From positions 124,001 through 188,000 of the forward strand of contig JAWWOW010000025.1 of the NCBI GenBank assembly GCA_033851265.1: a stretch of 64,000 nucleotides of DNA. The letters are read 5' to 3'. A program made the translations under genes and the position numbers. Below are positions 42,030 to 51,811 of this stretch, one piece after another. Below the pieces are notes generated by a model. That model was not told the origin of the DNA and ran no database searches. It worked only from the letters and a program-made list of their open reading frames with translations. The DNA is from JAWWOW01 sp033851265. Lineage in GTDB: Bacteria; Actinomycetota; Actinomycetes; JAWWOW01. Within the stretch, counting starts at the first letter, position 1, and each line of letters starts with the position of its first letter.

Positions 42030-43192
42030 GCCGCAGGCTCATCGTCGAGGCCGATGGGGGAGCGCGCGGCAACCCCGGCCCGGCGGGCTACGGCACCGTC
42101 GTCCGCGACGCAGAATCGGGCGAGGTGTTGCACGAGGAGGGGCGTGCACTCGGCAGGCAGACAAGCAATGTCGCGGAGTACCGCGGCTTGATTGCCGGAC
42201 TGCGCGCGGCCGCAGCGATCGACCCCGATGCCGACGTCGAGGCGCGCTTGGACTCGAAGCTGCTCGTCGAGCAGATGAGCGGCAACTGGAAGGTCAAGAA
42301 CGAAGGGCTGCGTCCGCTTGCCAGCGAGGCCGCGCAGTTGGTGCGTGGTCTCGGCAACGTCCGGTTCACGTGGGTACCGCGCGAACAGAACACGGCCGCG
42401 GATGCGTTGGCCAACCAGGCGATGGACGACGCTGCCGCCGGCAACGAGTGGTCGTTACGCGAGCCAGAGCCGGAACCAGCCGCTTCGCTCGTGGACCGCT
42501 CCGCCGTCGGGGACGCCGAACGCGCGGTTGCCTCGAACCGACTGCCGGGCTGGATGGCCGCGCCGGCGCCAGCGACCACGACGCTGCTACTCCGCCATGG
42601 TGAGACGCCGCTGTCGCTGAACAAGCGGTTCAGCGGACGCGGCGATGTCGAGCTGACGCCGCGCGGTGTTGCTCAGGCGGCAGCTGCGGCGCACCGAATC
42701 GCCACGCGCGGCGGAGTCGACGTAATCGTCACGTCACCACTCACTCGAGCGCGCATGACGGCGCAGGCAGCAGCGGACGCGCTCCACGACAAGGTCGTCG
42801 TCGACAATGACTTCGCCGAGACGGACTTCGGTGAGTGGGAGGGCTTCACGTTCGCCGAGGTCCACGAGAAATGGCCTGAGCAGCTGGCGGCGTGGCTGGC
42901 TGATCCGTCGGTTTTGCCTCCCGGTGGGGAGAGCTTCGCTGAGACAACGGCTCGGGTGCGTCGGGGCGTGGAGCGGCTTGTCGAGTCCTACGCCGGCAAG
43001 ACCGTGCTCGTCGTGTCGCACGTGACACCGATCAAGGTGCTTACCCAGTTGTCAGTCGAGGCGCCGTCGACAGCGCTCTATCGGCTGCACCTCGACCTCG
43101 CGTCGCTGACCGAGATCGACTGGTACGCCGACGGACCCGCCGTACTCCGCCGCTTCAACGACACCGCGCATCTCGAAGGCACCGGCGCTTAA
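42026..43192 (+). CDS. bifunctional RNase HI / CobC-type acid phosphatase
   Basis: 388 residues; GTG overlaps the upstream TGA (GTGA). Residues 1-135 are RNase HI with carboxylates Asp10, Glu51, Asp76 and Asp126 (EADGGARGNPGPAG; NVAEYRG; RLDSKLL; NTAADALANQ). A linker of about 50 residues precedes a histidine phosphatase domain starting LLLRHGETPLSL (His191) and ending VSHVTPIKVL. Same fusion as mycobacterial Rv2228c, which degrades RNA in hybrids and dephosphorylates alpha-ribazole phosphate in cobalamin synthesis. Confidence 0.95.
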   Translation: MSRRLIVEADGGARGNPGPAGYGTVVRDAESGEVLHEEGRALGRQTSNVAEYRGLIAGLRAAAAIDPDADVEARLDSKLLVEQMSGNWKVKNEGLRPLASEAAQLVRGLGNVRFTWVPREQNTAADALANQAMDDAAAGNEWSLREPEPEPAASLVDRSAVGDAERAVASNRLPGWMAAPAPATTTLLLRHGETPLSLNKRFSGRGDVELTPRGVAQAAAAAHRIATRGGVDVIVTSPLTRARMTAQAAADALHDKVVVDNDFAETDFGEWEGFTFAEVHEKWPEQLAAWLADPSVLPPGGESFAETTARVRRGVERLVESYAGKTVLVVSHVTPIKVLTQLSVEAPSTALYRLHLDLASLTEIDWYADGPAVLRRFNDTAHLEGTGA

Positions 43193-43929
43193 GCAGGTAG
43201 CCGATCCGGGAACGCGCAGGCGACGGCAGCCGTGCGGCTGGTCACGTCGAGCCGCAGGAAGATGTTCTCGAGGTGCTTACGCACTGTCGCTTCGGAGACG
43301 AACAGTCGGCGTGCGATCTGGGCGTTGCTGTTGCCACCAGCAACGAGCCGCAGCAGCTCCCACTGCCGCGGAGTCAGGTCAGGCACTCCTCGTCGGGCGC
43401 CGTCGGCGCGTCGGAGGATCTCGTCGAGATGCGGCCGAAGCAAGGTCAGAACGGCGCGATCGCGTTCGGTGAAGTCGGACCCATCGCCGCGCGTGAACAT
43501 GACGCGCACCGAGCGATGGTGCCCGAGCGGCAGCGTGACCATGATGTCGTGTTCGATGCCGAACAACCGGAAGTAGTCGAGGTAAATCCCGGTCTGGCGA
43601 TACTCGCGCTGGGTCAAGAAGTCTGACTTCTTGATCACGCTGCTCGTGTCGCCGGTGCGATCGGGATAACTGCACGGTTCGTACGTCCAATAGTGCTGCC
43701 AGAACAACTGAGGGTCTGCTTCGATCTTCGAGTCAGGCAGTTCCTGCTCCCACGCTTCGCCGGCGGCACCCCCGTTGTTGACGAACGTGGACACCATGTC
43801 GCAACTCACGAGCCCGAACAGTTGCTCCAGCAGCGCAAGGGGGAACCCCGCTTCCGGCAAGTCGTCGAGGCTGACGTTGACGACCTCGAGCAGCGCGTGC
43901 AGATCATCGTCACTCAATCGGGTAACCAT
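43189..43929 (-). CDS. LuxR-family transcriptional regulator
   Basis: 246 residues. Residues 1-175 form a sensor region of GAF-like character (VVNVSLDDLPEAGFP, FGIEHDIMVTLPLGHHRSVRVMFTRG). C-terminal LuxR HTH: PDLTPRQWELLRLVAGGNSNAQIARRLFVSEATVRKHLENIFLRLDV. Signal unknown. Its stop overlaps the RNase H-CobC stop from the other strand (CTTAAG). Confidence 0.88.
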   Translation of the reverse strand: MVTRLSDDDLHALLEVVNVSLDDLPEAGFPLALLEQLFGLVSCDMVSTFVNNGGAAGEAWEQELPDSKIEADPQLFWQHYWTYEPCSYPDRTGDTSSVIKKSDFLTQREYRQTGIYLDYFRLFGIEHDIMVTLPLGHHRSVRVMFTRGDGSDFTERDRAVLTLLRPHLDEILRRADGARRGVPDLTPRQWELLRLVAGGNSNAQIARRLFVSEATVRKHLENIFLRLDVTSRTAAVACAFPDRLPA

Positions 43930-43982
43930 TGGGCTGCCTCCCTCCGGTTACGAACGGTAATGCCGGCCAGCCGACCGCAACA

Positions 43983-43998
43983 TACGCAATTTCACGTA
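43983..43998. promoter_or_regulatory. imperfect dyad in the LuxR / small-membrane-protein divergent region
   Basis: TACG and CGTA ends frame CAATTTCA in an AT-leaning patch 54 bases before the LuxR start. It could be the LuxR-regulator site for the divergent pair. Confidence 0.25.
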
Positions 43999-44066
43999 TT
44001 CCCTCCAGGGGTGAACCGGCAGATAGTCCGTGACATCCGATACACCAGCAACCTGGGGGGTTCACC

Positions 44067-44366
44067 ATGAAGAAGATCCGTCGCACCGCCACCGCCGTCT
44101 TCAGCCTGTTTCTCTCGCTGATCGGCCTCACCGTCACCGGGACCGCCGCGTTTGCCAACGTCCTGCCGCCAGACCCGCCGCAGTCTCCGGTCGACGGCAC
44201 GATCTCGGGTTCGCCCGGCGCCGACTCGCATGGCCTGGGCACGCTCGCCGGCTGGGAGGTTGCGCTCGCGGCCGTCGGTATCGCGGTCATCGCCGCCTGC
44301 TTGACGCTTCTCGTAGTGCGCATGGCCGCGACTCAACGTCGGGGGACGAGCGTCGCCAGCGCATGA
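44067..44366 (+). CDS. small secreted or membrane protein with C-terminal helix
   Basis: 99 residues. Signal peptide KKIRRTATAVFSLFLSLIGLTVTGTAAFA, short Pro/Gly-rich exposed region, then a membrane helix (about 66-86) and a basic tail, so it is probably a type I membrane protein. CTGGGGGG lies before the ATG. No family recognised. Divergent from the LuxR regulator, its possible controller. Confidence 0.7.
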   Translation: MKKIRRTATAVFSLFLSLIGLTVTGTAAFANVLPPDPPQSPVDGTISGSPGADSHGLGTLAGWEVALAAVGIAVIAACLTLLVVRMAATQRRGTSVASA

Positions 44367-44376
44367 CATGGGGGGC

Positions 44377-44413
44377 GTGAGCCGCGTCGGGCACTGTGCT
44401 CGGCGCGGCTCAC
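44377..44413. terminator. hairpin terminator after the small membrane protein
   Basis: Ten-base arms GTGAGCCGCG / CGCGGCTCAC enclose an inner GCAC-T-GTGC helix. It lies 10 bases after the stop and just before rnpB, so it insulates the two units. Confidence 0.75.
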
Positions 44414-44444
44414 GTATGCGTCCGCGGCCCTATCATTGGCAGTA

Positions 44445-44838
44445 CGGCGGACGAGCCGGCCGGGCGACCGCGTCGAGTGCTTCTTCGGAAGTGCTCGCCG
44501 AGGAAAGTCCGGGCTCCACAGGGCGAAGTGGTGGGTAACACCCACCCGGGGTGACCCGCGGGACAGTGCCACAGAAAACAAACCGCCGTTGCTTGCAGCG
44601 GTAAGGGTGAAAAGGCGGTGTAAGAGACCACCAGCGGTTGAGGTGACTCAGCCGGATCGGTAAACCCCACTTGGAGCAAGGTCAGACAGGGAGCGTTCGA
44701 GGGCGGCCCGCCCGAGCTCCCGGGTAGACCGCACGAGCCTGTCGGCAACGGCAGGTCGAGATGGATGGTCGCCCGTTGGGATGCGGCAACGCACCGCAAC
44801 GACAGAACCCGGCTTACAGGCCGACTCGTCCGCCGCCG
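44445..44838 (+). ncRNA. rnpB: RNase P RNA (type A)
   Basis: The catalytic RNA that matures tRNA 5' ends. The 5' strand CGGCGGACGAG pairs with CTCGTCCGCCG at the 3' end (helix P1). The near-universal GAGGAAAGTCCGGGCTCC lies about 60 bases in, and the matching ACAGAACCCGGCTTACAG block ends the molecule. The length of about 394 bases is normal for actinobacteria. Boundaries are set by P1 and may be off by a few bases. Confidence 0.95.
44807..44835 (+). repeat. rnpB 3'-end repeat, copy 1 (native)
   Basis: ACCCGGCTTACAGGCCGACT then CGTCCGCC, part of rnpB itself. Direct copies recur at 46471 and 52755. The first accessory gene starts 12 bases after the rnpB end. Confidence 0.8.
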
Positions 44839-44847
44839 GCTTCAAGC

Positions 44848-46392
44848 TCAGGCGAAAGGCACTGACCAGAGGGTGGCGTGGCTCGCGCCGTTGATGGCGG
44901 TGAAGCGTTCCTTTCCGTCCGCGGTGCCAAAGATAAAGAAGACGTCGGCGTTGCGGTCAGGCGTCAGATGGGCCGCGCCAACCGAGCCCATCTCGCCAGG
45001 CGTGGAGCGGGTGAACAGGACGGTTTCCGTCCGGCCATCAACGACATCGAGCCGTCGCGCGTGATTGGTCGGTGTCAACAAAGCGAAGTCGTCGCCATTC
45101 GCGTCGACGGCCGCGTGCAACGGAGTGCCGCGGGCACCGGTGCGAGTGTTTCCCGTGCGTCCGTTCAGGAGCAGCCACGAACGGTGTTCCGCGTGCTCTT
45201 CTGCGACCCAGTAAGAGCGATACACGCGGATGTCTTGCACGCCGTCTGGTTGTACGTCTCCCGCGAGCTCGAGTGAAACGTACCCGCCACCGTCGCCGCC
45301 GTTGCCCATCTGCGACATGTCGAATGTCTTCTGCCAAAGGTCGCGACCACGAGCAAGAGAGCGAACAACGACGACGCCGATGCTGCTCCACCTCCAGTCG
45401 GTATAGCGGGAAACGACGTCGAGCACTCCGTCGCCGTCGACGTCACCGATCGATTCGATCTCGGCGTTCTCCGTGGCCGACCAAACGCGCGCGCCGTTCC
45501 GTCCGCTGAGGACGGTCTGCACGTCGCCATAGCCCCCTTCGTCGGCGCCGACAACGACGTCCGGTATGCCATCACCTGTAACGTCGGGTAGGGCCTGCGT
45601 GTGGCGGTAGTTGCCGCCGGTGCTCACCGGACGACTCCACAGCGTCAATCCGGTGACAGACGACCGTACGTCGATCGTCGTACTGCTTGCGTTGATGGCG
45701 TAATCGTCGTGGCCATCCCGGTTGACATCACCGATCACTGTCGCGGCACCCGACGACTCAACCGTCGTCTTCGAGACATCCGTCCCGTCGGCGCCATCGA
45801 TGACACGCTCGCGAGCGACGTCATCGCTGCCCAGCACCCACGATGCTTTGCCCGCCGGTCCGCGTATAGCTGACTGCAGGTGCATGCCGAAGAACGGTGA
45901 TGTGAATGTGTCGCTGCCGAGTTCGTTCAGTTTGCGATCAACTTGGTCGCGCTTGGGCAGCTGCCACAGCATGGCGCCCGTCTTGCCGTCGTACGCCGTG
46001 ACCCGACCTTGGACACCGACGACGACACCGGGCCGCGCCGGGGCACCGACGCGCATGGCGACAACGGTTGCCCATTCGTAGGTACCCGGGCGCCACGTTG
46101 GTGACGACCAGAGCACAGTCCCGTCGCGGCCCCGCCGAACGACGAGATGGCTCACCTCGCTGTTGTCCCAGGCTACGTACACGAAGTCCGTCAAGCCGTC
46201 GCCGTCGAGGTCATCCGTGCCATCAGGACTCAGATCACCGGCGCGCGCTAGGCCTATTGGCTGGTATTCGTTGACGGCTCGGGCACCGGAGGGGACAGCG
46301 AATACCAGTGCGAGGGGCAGTCCGGCGAGCACCGGACGCAACCATCGGCTGCGAAGAACTGCGGGACGGCGAGCGCCTCCGCTGCTGGGCAT
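44848..46392 (-). CDS. secreted FG-GAP/VCBS repeat protein
   Basis: 514 residues. Twin-Arg-like then hydrophobic signal (LRPVLAGLPLALVFAVPSGARA). The mature chain holds calcium-binding FG-GAP elements: DLDGDGLTDFVYV, GDVNRDGHDDYAI, PDVTGDGIPDVVVG, GDVDGDGVLDVVS, with PQQ-propeller-like DGKTGAMLWQLP strands. Predicted seven-bladed propeller, extracellular, function unknown. Lies between rnpB and the second copy of its 3' end. Confidence 0.82.
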   Translation of the reverse strand: MPSSGGARRPAVLRSRWLRPVLAGLPLALVFAVPSGARAVNEYQPIGLARAGDLSPDGTDDLDGDGLTDFVYVAWDNSEVSHLVVRRGRDGTVLWSSPTWRPGTYEWATVVAMRVGAPARPGVVVGVQGRVTAYDGKTGAMLWQLPKRDQVDRKLNELGSDTFTSPFFGMHLQSAIRGPAGKASWVLGSDDVARERVIDGADGTDVSKTTVESSGAATVIGDVNRDGHDDYAINASSTTIDVRSSVTGLTLWSRPVSTGGNYRHTQALPDVTGDGIPDVVVGADEGGYGDVQTVLSGRNGARVWSATENAEIESIGDVDGDGVLDVVSRYTDWRWSSIGVVVVRSLARGRDLWQKTFDMSQMGNGGDGGGYVSLELAGDVQPDGVQDIRVYRSYWVAEEHAEHRSWLLLNGRTGNTRTGARGTPLHAAVDANGDDFALLTPTNHARRLDVVDGRTETVLFTRSTPGEMGSVGAAHLTPDRNADVFFIFGTADGKERFTAINGASHATLWSVPFA

Positions 46393-46425
46393 GCGGGAGG
46401 TTTCTACACGCTCTGTCCGTTTCCT

Positions 46426-46441
46426 GCCGAGATCACTCGGC
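46426..46441. terminator. short hairpin, possible terminator
   Basis: GCCGAG-ATCA-CTCGGC, six-base arms, between the CocE-like stop and the FG-GAP start on the minus strand. Weak on its own. Confidence 0.3.
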
Positions 46442-46470
46442 GATACCGGCTATCACCGGCGAGCGGAGCG

Positions 46471-46498
46471 ACCCGGCTGACAGCCGACTCGTCCGCCC
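46471..46498 (+). repeat. rnpB 3'-end repeat, copy 2
   Basis: Matches 44807-44834 at about 26 of 28 positions with one substitution and one deleted base; GCCGACTCGTCCGCC is exact. Same orientation as rnpB, in the gap between the CocE-like and FG-GAP genes. Confidence 0.75.
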
Positions 46499-46511
46499 GC
46501 CCGCAAGATTT

Positions 46512-48845
46512 CTAGGTGCGGTTGATTATCGGTGCGTAGGTCCGGCAGGCCTCGTTGCGCAGGCTTGGGCAGGCCGGCTGACCCGTTGGTACGCCGACTC
46601 CCGGGACAACCGGCAGGAACAGGCTTGACGGCATGCTCGGGGAGAAAGCGATCGACACCTTCGCGGTACCTGCCGGCTGGGTCTCGTCGAACGACCAGAT
46701 CGGCTGGGTGCCGTTGGGTCCGGCGATCGTGATGCGGATGCGTGTGCCGGCGCGGTAGGCGTGCCCCTCGTAGTAGAGCGGGATGACGACCTTCACGAAC
46801 TTGTCCGTGGGCATGGGTTGTACGTCGGACTCCAACATGCTTGGGATCGGATTGAGCAGCGTGCTCTTCTGTTTGAAGAGGTTGTTCGCATCGGTGGAGA
46901 GCTTGCGCTCACTGGCGCGGATCCAACCGTTCTGCACGAACGTCTCGTGCCCGGCGCCGTCGACCTCACTGACGATCGCCTGCAGGTCGACGTCCGGGGT
47001 CGAGGAGCGCACCCAAACGTGAATCGCACCGGCGCCGATCACGGTTGTGTTGCTCGTCAGTGGCGCCGTCAGGTACGACACCGCATTCCCGGACGGGTTC
47101 TGCTTCCACTGCCAGTCCCACTGCGACGCGTTGCTCCAGAGCCCGCCGGTACCGGTGTTGGTGCCGTAGTCGGTCAACGGCAGGGCCGCGGCGTCGGAGG
47201 TGTACCAGTTGACGCCTGTGCCACTGGGCTGGTCGGTCAGTGTCCCGTTGGGTCCGACGTACCACCGACGAGCAGTGGTGCCCGGGATCGGCAATTGCGA
47301 GAACGACTGCTCGAAGCCTGGATATGGGTTGCCGGGCGTGACTTTCCCTGCTGGGGACTTCCCGGCGCCGTTGTCGAACAGCACACGTACTGGCGGCAGC
47401 TTCTCGAAGGCTGCCAGCGCCCCGGCGTACGTCGGCTTCGATTGGATCGGGTCGAGCGGCAACGTGACCGCGTCTTTCGCCGGTATCCCCATCGCCTGCT
47501 GGTAGATCACCGGAGCAGCAGCTCGGGTCGCCGCCGAGTTTTTCGCCGGCGCCTGGTTCGCGACGTACAGCTGAAGGAAGTCGTACCAGCGGTTGTAGGT
47601 CTCCGGATCGAGTGAGTCGATGTGCGCGCCGTTCGTGAACGTGAACCACTTCTTCTGCGTACCAGTGAAGTGCGAGACGAGGGCGGGGCAGTGACCGCCG
47701 GTCTGCTCGTCCTGCCATTGGCACGCCATGAACACCGGCACGTTGATCTTGTTGACGAACGTGATCGGGTCGAGTGGATCGGCGATCGCTGGGCGGTAGT
47801 GCGCGTTCTCCCGGATCTTGGCCATCAGGTCGGCAGCCTCACCGTGGAGGACCTGGTTGTCCTTGCACGTCAGGTCGCCCTGCTGGATCCGGTCGTAGGC
47901 CCACGACTGCCCGCCGTCGGGGCCGGCCGGCAGCGCCTCCTGCTGGCGTTCCAGCGCCCAGTCGACGGCGAACCCGGTGTTGAGGATGCCGCCGGGGTAG
48001 AGCGTCGTTGCCGTCGCATCGAGGACCGACAGGGGCGAGATCGCCGCGAGCGACGGCGGGCGGAGCTGCGCGGTGAACAGCTGGCTGATCCCGCCGTAGG
48101 AGATGCCCATCATCCCGACCTTGTGCCCCTTGACCCACGGCTGGCGGGCGATCGTCTCGATGACGTCGTACCCGTCGAGGTTCTGTAGCGGCTCGAAGAA
48201 GTCGAAGGCCCCACCCGAGCAGCCGGTGCCCCGCATGTTCACGTCGACGACGGCGAAGCCCATGATGTTGGCCAGCACGGCGATGCCGTTCGTCGGACCG
48301 GACGGGTTGGCGTAGCCGTAGCCCGAGTATTCGATGAGGGTCGGGTACGGCGGGGCGTACGCCGGGCCGGCGGGCAGCTGGACGTCGGTAGGAACCATCC
48401 CGCCCAGGCTGGTCGGTGGGTGGACGGTGTAGGCAAGTTTCGTCCCGTCGCGGGTCGTCAGGTAGCCATACCCGTGATCGGGAATCGACTGGTTGTGGAT
48501 CCCCGGGTTCCACGGCGCCGCCTGGGTGGTGTGCACCGTGATCGGCCCCGACTGCTGCCCGCTCGACAGCACCCGCACGCGGTAGCCCGTGCCCGGCGCG
48601 ACCTCACGGAACAGCAATCCGCCCAACGAGTCAGCCGACTGGGTGGCGACCTGCTGGCCGGAGCTGTTCAGCAGCGCCACCTGGGCGTCGGGAGCGAGGC
48701 CGGTGATGTAGACCTGCTCCGCACTGCCCCGGGCGGTGAACCCTGGCGCGCTGGGGCTTGCCGTGGCGGTGCTCACGGCCGCGAAGAGACCGGCGATCAG
48801 AGCCGTGGCCAGCGAGATCCGAAGGGTTGCGCCTTGGTTCCGCAC
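46512..48845 (-). CDS. secreted CocE / X-Pro dipeptidyl-peptidase family (S15) hydrolase
   Basis: 777 residues from GTG 48845 with GGGAGGAG about 10 bases upstream. Signal peptide (RISLATALIAGLFAAVSTATA), an N-terminal Ig-like domain, then an alpha/beta-hydrolase with nucleophile Ser249 in GISYGG, the Asp in CQWQDE and the His in NGAHIDSLDP, and the C-terminal jelly-roll of the S15 family (IHVWVRSSTPDVDLQAIVSEVD, GTRIRITIAGPNG). It probably cleaves peptides or esters outside the cell. The longer frame to 49007 lacks a signal and was rejected. The 254 bases upstream to the GGDEF-EAL gene show no gene. Confidence 0.88.
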   Translation of the reverse strand: MRNQGATLRISLATALIAGLFAAVSTATASPSAPGFTARGSAEQVYITGLAPDAQVALLNSSGQQVATQSADSLGGLLFREVAPGTGYRVRVLSSGQQSGPITVHTTQAAPWNPGIHNQSIPDHGYGYLTTRDGTKLAYTVHPPTSLGGMVPTDVQLPAGPAYAPPYPTLIEYSGYGYANPSGPTNGIAVLANIMGFAVVDVNMRGTGCSGGAFDFFEPLQNLDGYDVIETIARQPWVKGHKVGMMGISYGGISQLFTAQLRPPSLAAISPLSVLDATATTLYPGGILNTGFAVDWALERQQEALPAGPDGGQSWAYDRIQQGDLTCKDNQVLHGEAADLMAKIRENAHYRPAIADPLDPITFVNKINVPVFMACQWQDEQTGGHCPALVSHFTGTQKKWFTFTNGAHIDSLDPETYNRWYDFLQLYVANQAPAKNSAATRAAAPVIYQQAMGIPAKDAVTLPLDPIQSKPTYAGALAAFEKLPPVRVLFDNGAGKSPAGKVTPGNPYPGFEQSFSQLPIPGTTARRWYVGPNGTLTDQPSGTGVNWYTSDAAALPLTDYGTNTGTGGLWSNASQWDWQWKQNPSGNAVSYLTAPLTSNTTVIGAGAIHVWVRSSTPDVDLQAIVSEVDGAGHETFVQNGWIRASERKLSTDANNLFKQKSTLLNPIPSMLESDVQPMPTDKFVKVVIPLYYEGHAYRAGTRIRITIAGPNGTQPIWSFDETQPAGTAKVSIAFSPSMPSSLFLPVVPGVGVPTGQPACPSLRNEACRTYAPIINRT

Positions 48846-49099
48846 GATGTGAGTTCTCCTCCCGGGCGCCAGGTGCGCTGGCGCGTCGTCGGGAACAGAC
48901 TTCGACGCGGCTTGCGCCGGGTCCTTCACGGCGTACGGAATGGACGCTTTGCGAGGTCCTGGGTCAGGTTTGCCCAGATGATCCAGGATGCGCGGCCCGG
49001 ATCCCATTCATAAGCCGTAGGGGCCTGCCGAAACTGTTCATGAGGTGTCGGCCGCCTTGAAGTTGGCGGTCGCCCGCAACTTTTGGTGGACCTGCCCTT

Positions 49100-51265
49100 G
49101 TGACGACCGAATTGGGACGCGCTCAACTTGTTCGCCCCCGCGAGCCCGGTGAGCGTGCCCTAGGCGAGCGCGAGGCAGCAGCGTCGGCAGTGACTGACAT
49201 CTGGACAGTAGCGGCCCAAGAATCAGCGGACGCCATCTTCGGCCTGGATCGCTTCGGGCTTGTATCGACGTGGACCCTCGGAGCCACCCGGTTGCTCGGC
49301 TACGAAGCCGAGGAGGTGATCGGGCACACCAGCGCCTCGTTGGTCGTGGACGAGTTGGTTGAGGAGCACCGGACCCGCGTCGTACGGGTTCTTGCCGGCG
49401 AGCGCATCGAGCGGCTGCCGTTCACCGCACGGCACAAAAACGGCAGTTCAGTGCCCATGTCGTTGACCATGACCCCGCTTCCAGATGGCGAGGGTGCGTG
49501 TGTTGTCGCGCGCGATGTGACCGAGCAACAGTTCGCCCAGGCGACGCTGGCGGAGAGTGAACTTCGTCTCCGCGAGGCGCAGGAGCTTTCACATGTCGGT
49601 CTATGGGCGTGGGACGTCGCTGCCGGCACCATGCAGCTCTCCGACGAGTTGTACCGCATCCATGGCATCAATCCTCGTGCGTTCGACGGAACGCTCGATT
49701 CCTATCTCGAGCTCGTGCACCCGCAGGACCGCCTCGCTTTCCAGGACGATTTGCGTCGGGCGCTCGCCGGCGAACTCGTACTCGAGCGCGAACATCGCAT
49801 CCTGTTATCGGATGCCTCCATTGGCTGGGTCTACGCCAGGGCGTCGATCGAGTACGACGGAAGCCAACCGGTCGGGCTACGCGGAATCTGTCAGGACATC
49901 ACCGAACGCAAGCGGGCTGCAGAGTCACTTGCTCACCAGGCGATGCATGACGCCCTGACCGGCTTGCCCAACCGCAGTCTGTTCCTTGACCGACTCGGCC
50001 GTGCCGTGACGGCGCTCGATCTTGAACAGTCGCACTTAGCAGTCATCTTCATCGATCTCGACAACTTCAAACTGGTCAACGACAGCCTCGGACACAACAT
50101 CGGGGACCTACTCCTCACCACTGTCGCCCGGCGTCTGCTGCAGGTCATGCGGCCAGGCGACACGACGGCGCGGTTCGGTGGCGACGAGTTCATGATCCTC
50201 TGCGATCACCTGGCGACTGAAGAAGATGCCGTTCTCATTGCCGAGCGGTTGCTCCAGATCGTCGCTGAGCCGATTGACCTTCATCAGGGCATCGACACCG
50301 TTGTCACTGCGAGCGCTGGTATCGCCATCGCCAGCAGCTCGGACGCAAGACCCGAGGATCTGATCCGTTACGCCGACGTCGCGATGTACCGCGCCAAGGA
50401 AGCCGGAAGAGCGCGATATCAGATCTTCGACGCAGGACTGCACGAACGCGCGGCCCGCAAGCTCACCGTCGTCAACGAGCTCCGTCGCGCCGTCGAAAAC
50501 GATGAATTCCGGCTCGTGTACCAACCACAAGTGAGTTTCGCGGATGGTGCACTTCTAGGCGTTGAGGCTCTCGTGCGCTGGCAACACCCCGATCGGGGTT
50601 TGCTCAGCCCTGCCGAGTTCATCGATGTCGCGGAGCAAACCCAGCTGATTGTGCCGCTGGGAGGCTGGGTCATGCGTGAGGCATGTCGGCAGGCTGCTCT
50701 GTGGACGGCCCTTGGCGGATCGGCCGCAACCTTGAAGATGTGCGTCAATGTTTCAGCGCTGCAGCTGAGCCGACCCGATTTGCTGGACGTCGTCGCGTCA
50801 GCGCTCAAGACCAGCGGGTTGAATCCGGCGTCCCTCTGTCTTGAGATCACCGAAAGCGTGTTGATGACGGACGTGGAGTCGTGTCTACACGCTTTGCTTG
50901 CTCTGAAGATGCTCGGTGTCGGAATCGCTGTGGACGACTTCGGTACCGGGTACTCGTCTCTTGCATATCTCAGTCGGTTCCCCATCGATGTGCTCAAGAT
51001 TGACAAGGGCTTCGTCGACCCGCTCGGCCAAGGGGATCGACGGGCGGAGTCGATCGTTCGCGCGATCATTGATCTGTCTCGCGCTCTTGACGTGCAGTCT
51101 CTTGCCGAGGGCGTCGAGACGATCGAACAGGTCGCGGATCTCAAGGCGGCCGGCTGCGAGGCGGCGCAGGGTTACTACTTCGCACGTCCAGGCTTTTCGG
51201 AAGACGTAACGATCTTGGTCGAAGAAGCCGCGCACCGTGATGTAGGCGTCATGGGGCAACATTGA
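49100..51265 (+). CDS. PAS-PAS-GGDEF-EAL cyclic-di-GMP enzyme 1
   Basis: 721 residues, GTG start. Two PAS domains (about 32-145 and 155-272) precede GGDEF (284-445) with the catalytic GGDEF at 360-364 and an RPGD inhibitory site five residues before it. The EAL domain (460-710) keeps EAL at 489-491, EITES, DDFGTGYSS, KIDKGF and AEGVET, so both synthesis and hydrolysis of c-di-GMP look possible. No membrane segment; probably cytosolic, sensing redox or light through PAS. First gene of a run with YceI-like and small proteins. Confidence 0.93.
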   Translation: MTTELGRAQLVRPREPGERALGEREAAASAVTDIWTVAAQESADAIFGLDRFGLVSTWTLGATRLLGYEAEEVIGHTSASLVVDELVEEHRTRVVRVLAGERIERLPFTARHKNGSSVPMSLTMTPLPDGEGACVVARDVTEQQFAQATLAESELRLREAQELSHVGLWAWDVAAGTMQLSDELYRIHGINPRAFDGTLDSYLELVHPQDRLAFQDDLRRALAGELVLEREHRILLSDASIGWVYARASIEYDGSQPVGLRGICQDITERKRAAESLAHQAMHDALTGLPNRSLFLDRLGRAVTALDLEQSHLAVIFIDLDNFKLVNDSLGHNIGDLLLTTVARRLLQVMRPGDTTARFGGDEFMILCDHLATEEDAVLIAERLLQIVAEPIDLHQGIDTVVTASAGIAIASSSDARPEDLIRYADVAMYRAKEAGRARYQIFDAGLHERAARKLTVVNELRRAVENDEFRLVYQPQVSFADGALLGVEALVRWQHPDRGLLSPAEFIDVAEQTQLIVPLGGWVMREACRQAALWTALGGSAATLKMCVNVSALQLSRPDLLDVVASALKTSGLNPASLCLEITESVLMTDVESCLHALLALKMLGVGIAVDDFGTGYSSLAYLSRFPIDVLKIDKGFVDPLGQGDRRAESIVRAIIDLSRALDVQSLAEGVETIEQVADLKAAGCEAAQGYYFARPGFSEDVTILVEEAAHRDVGVMGQH

Positions 51266-51275
51266 GCTGACGTCG

Positions 51276-51803
51276 ATGCGCGTGGGATCGCAACGGTCCA
51301 CGTTTGTCATCGATGCGTCAGAGTCGGCAGTTCTGATCGAAGCGCGCAGCACGGTCGGGCCGATCGAGTTGGCGACCACCGAAATTGCGGGAACGGCTGC
51401 GATCGGGATCGCCGCAGGCAGACTTCACGTCGAGGATCACCCGGTTGCCAATCTGGAGTTGCCGGTCGAGTCGCTCGGCAGCGGCAATCTGCTGTACGAC
51501 GCAGAGGTGCATCGACGGCTCGACGCGCGCAGGTACCCCATCATTCGCGCTGAATTACGCGCGGCTCGCGCGCTCGGCTCGAACCGCTGGTCGCTCGAGG
51601 GCGAGTTGACCATCCACGGGACGACGAAAGCGCTCTCCGGGAGTGCAGATATCCAACTGATCGACGACGACCGCCTTTGCATGATCGGCGAACAGCTGAT
51701 CGACATCCGTGACTTCGCGATAAGCCTGCCCTCAACGCTGATGTTGCGTATCTATCCGGACGTCATGGTCCGGTTCCGCCTCCAAGCCGTCCGAAAGGAC
51801 TGA
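51276..51803 (+). CDS. YceI-like protein without signal peptide (copy 1)
   Basis: 175 residues, 10 bases after the GGDEF-EAL stop. Lipocalin-like barrel pattern: STFVIDASESAVLIEARSTVG, LPVESLGSG, LYDAEVHRRLDARRYPIIRAELR, WSLEGELTIHGTTKALSGSADI, IDIRDFAI. YceI proteins bind long isoprenoid chains such as polyprenyl quinones. Most are periplasmic; this one starts directly with the barrel, so it is cytosolic. Confidence 0.78.
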   Translation: MRVGSQRSTFVIDASESAVLIEARSTVGPIELATTEIAGTAAIGIAAGRLHVEDHPVANLELPVESLGSGNLLYDAEVHRRLDARRYPIIRAELRAARALGSNRWSLEGELTIHGTTKALSGSADIQLIDDDRLCMIGEQLIDIRDFAISLPSTLMLRIYPDVMVRFRLQAVRKD

Positions 51804-51811
51804 GTGACCAG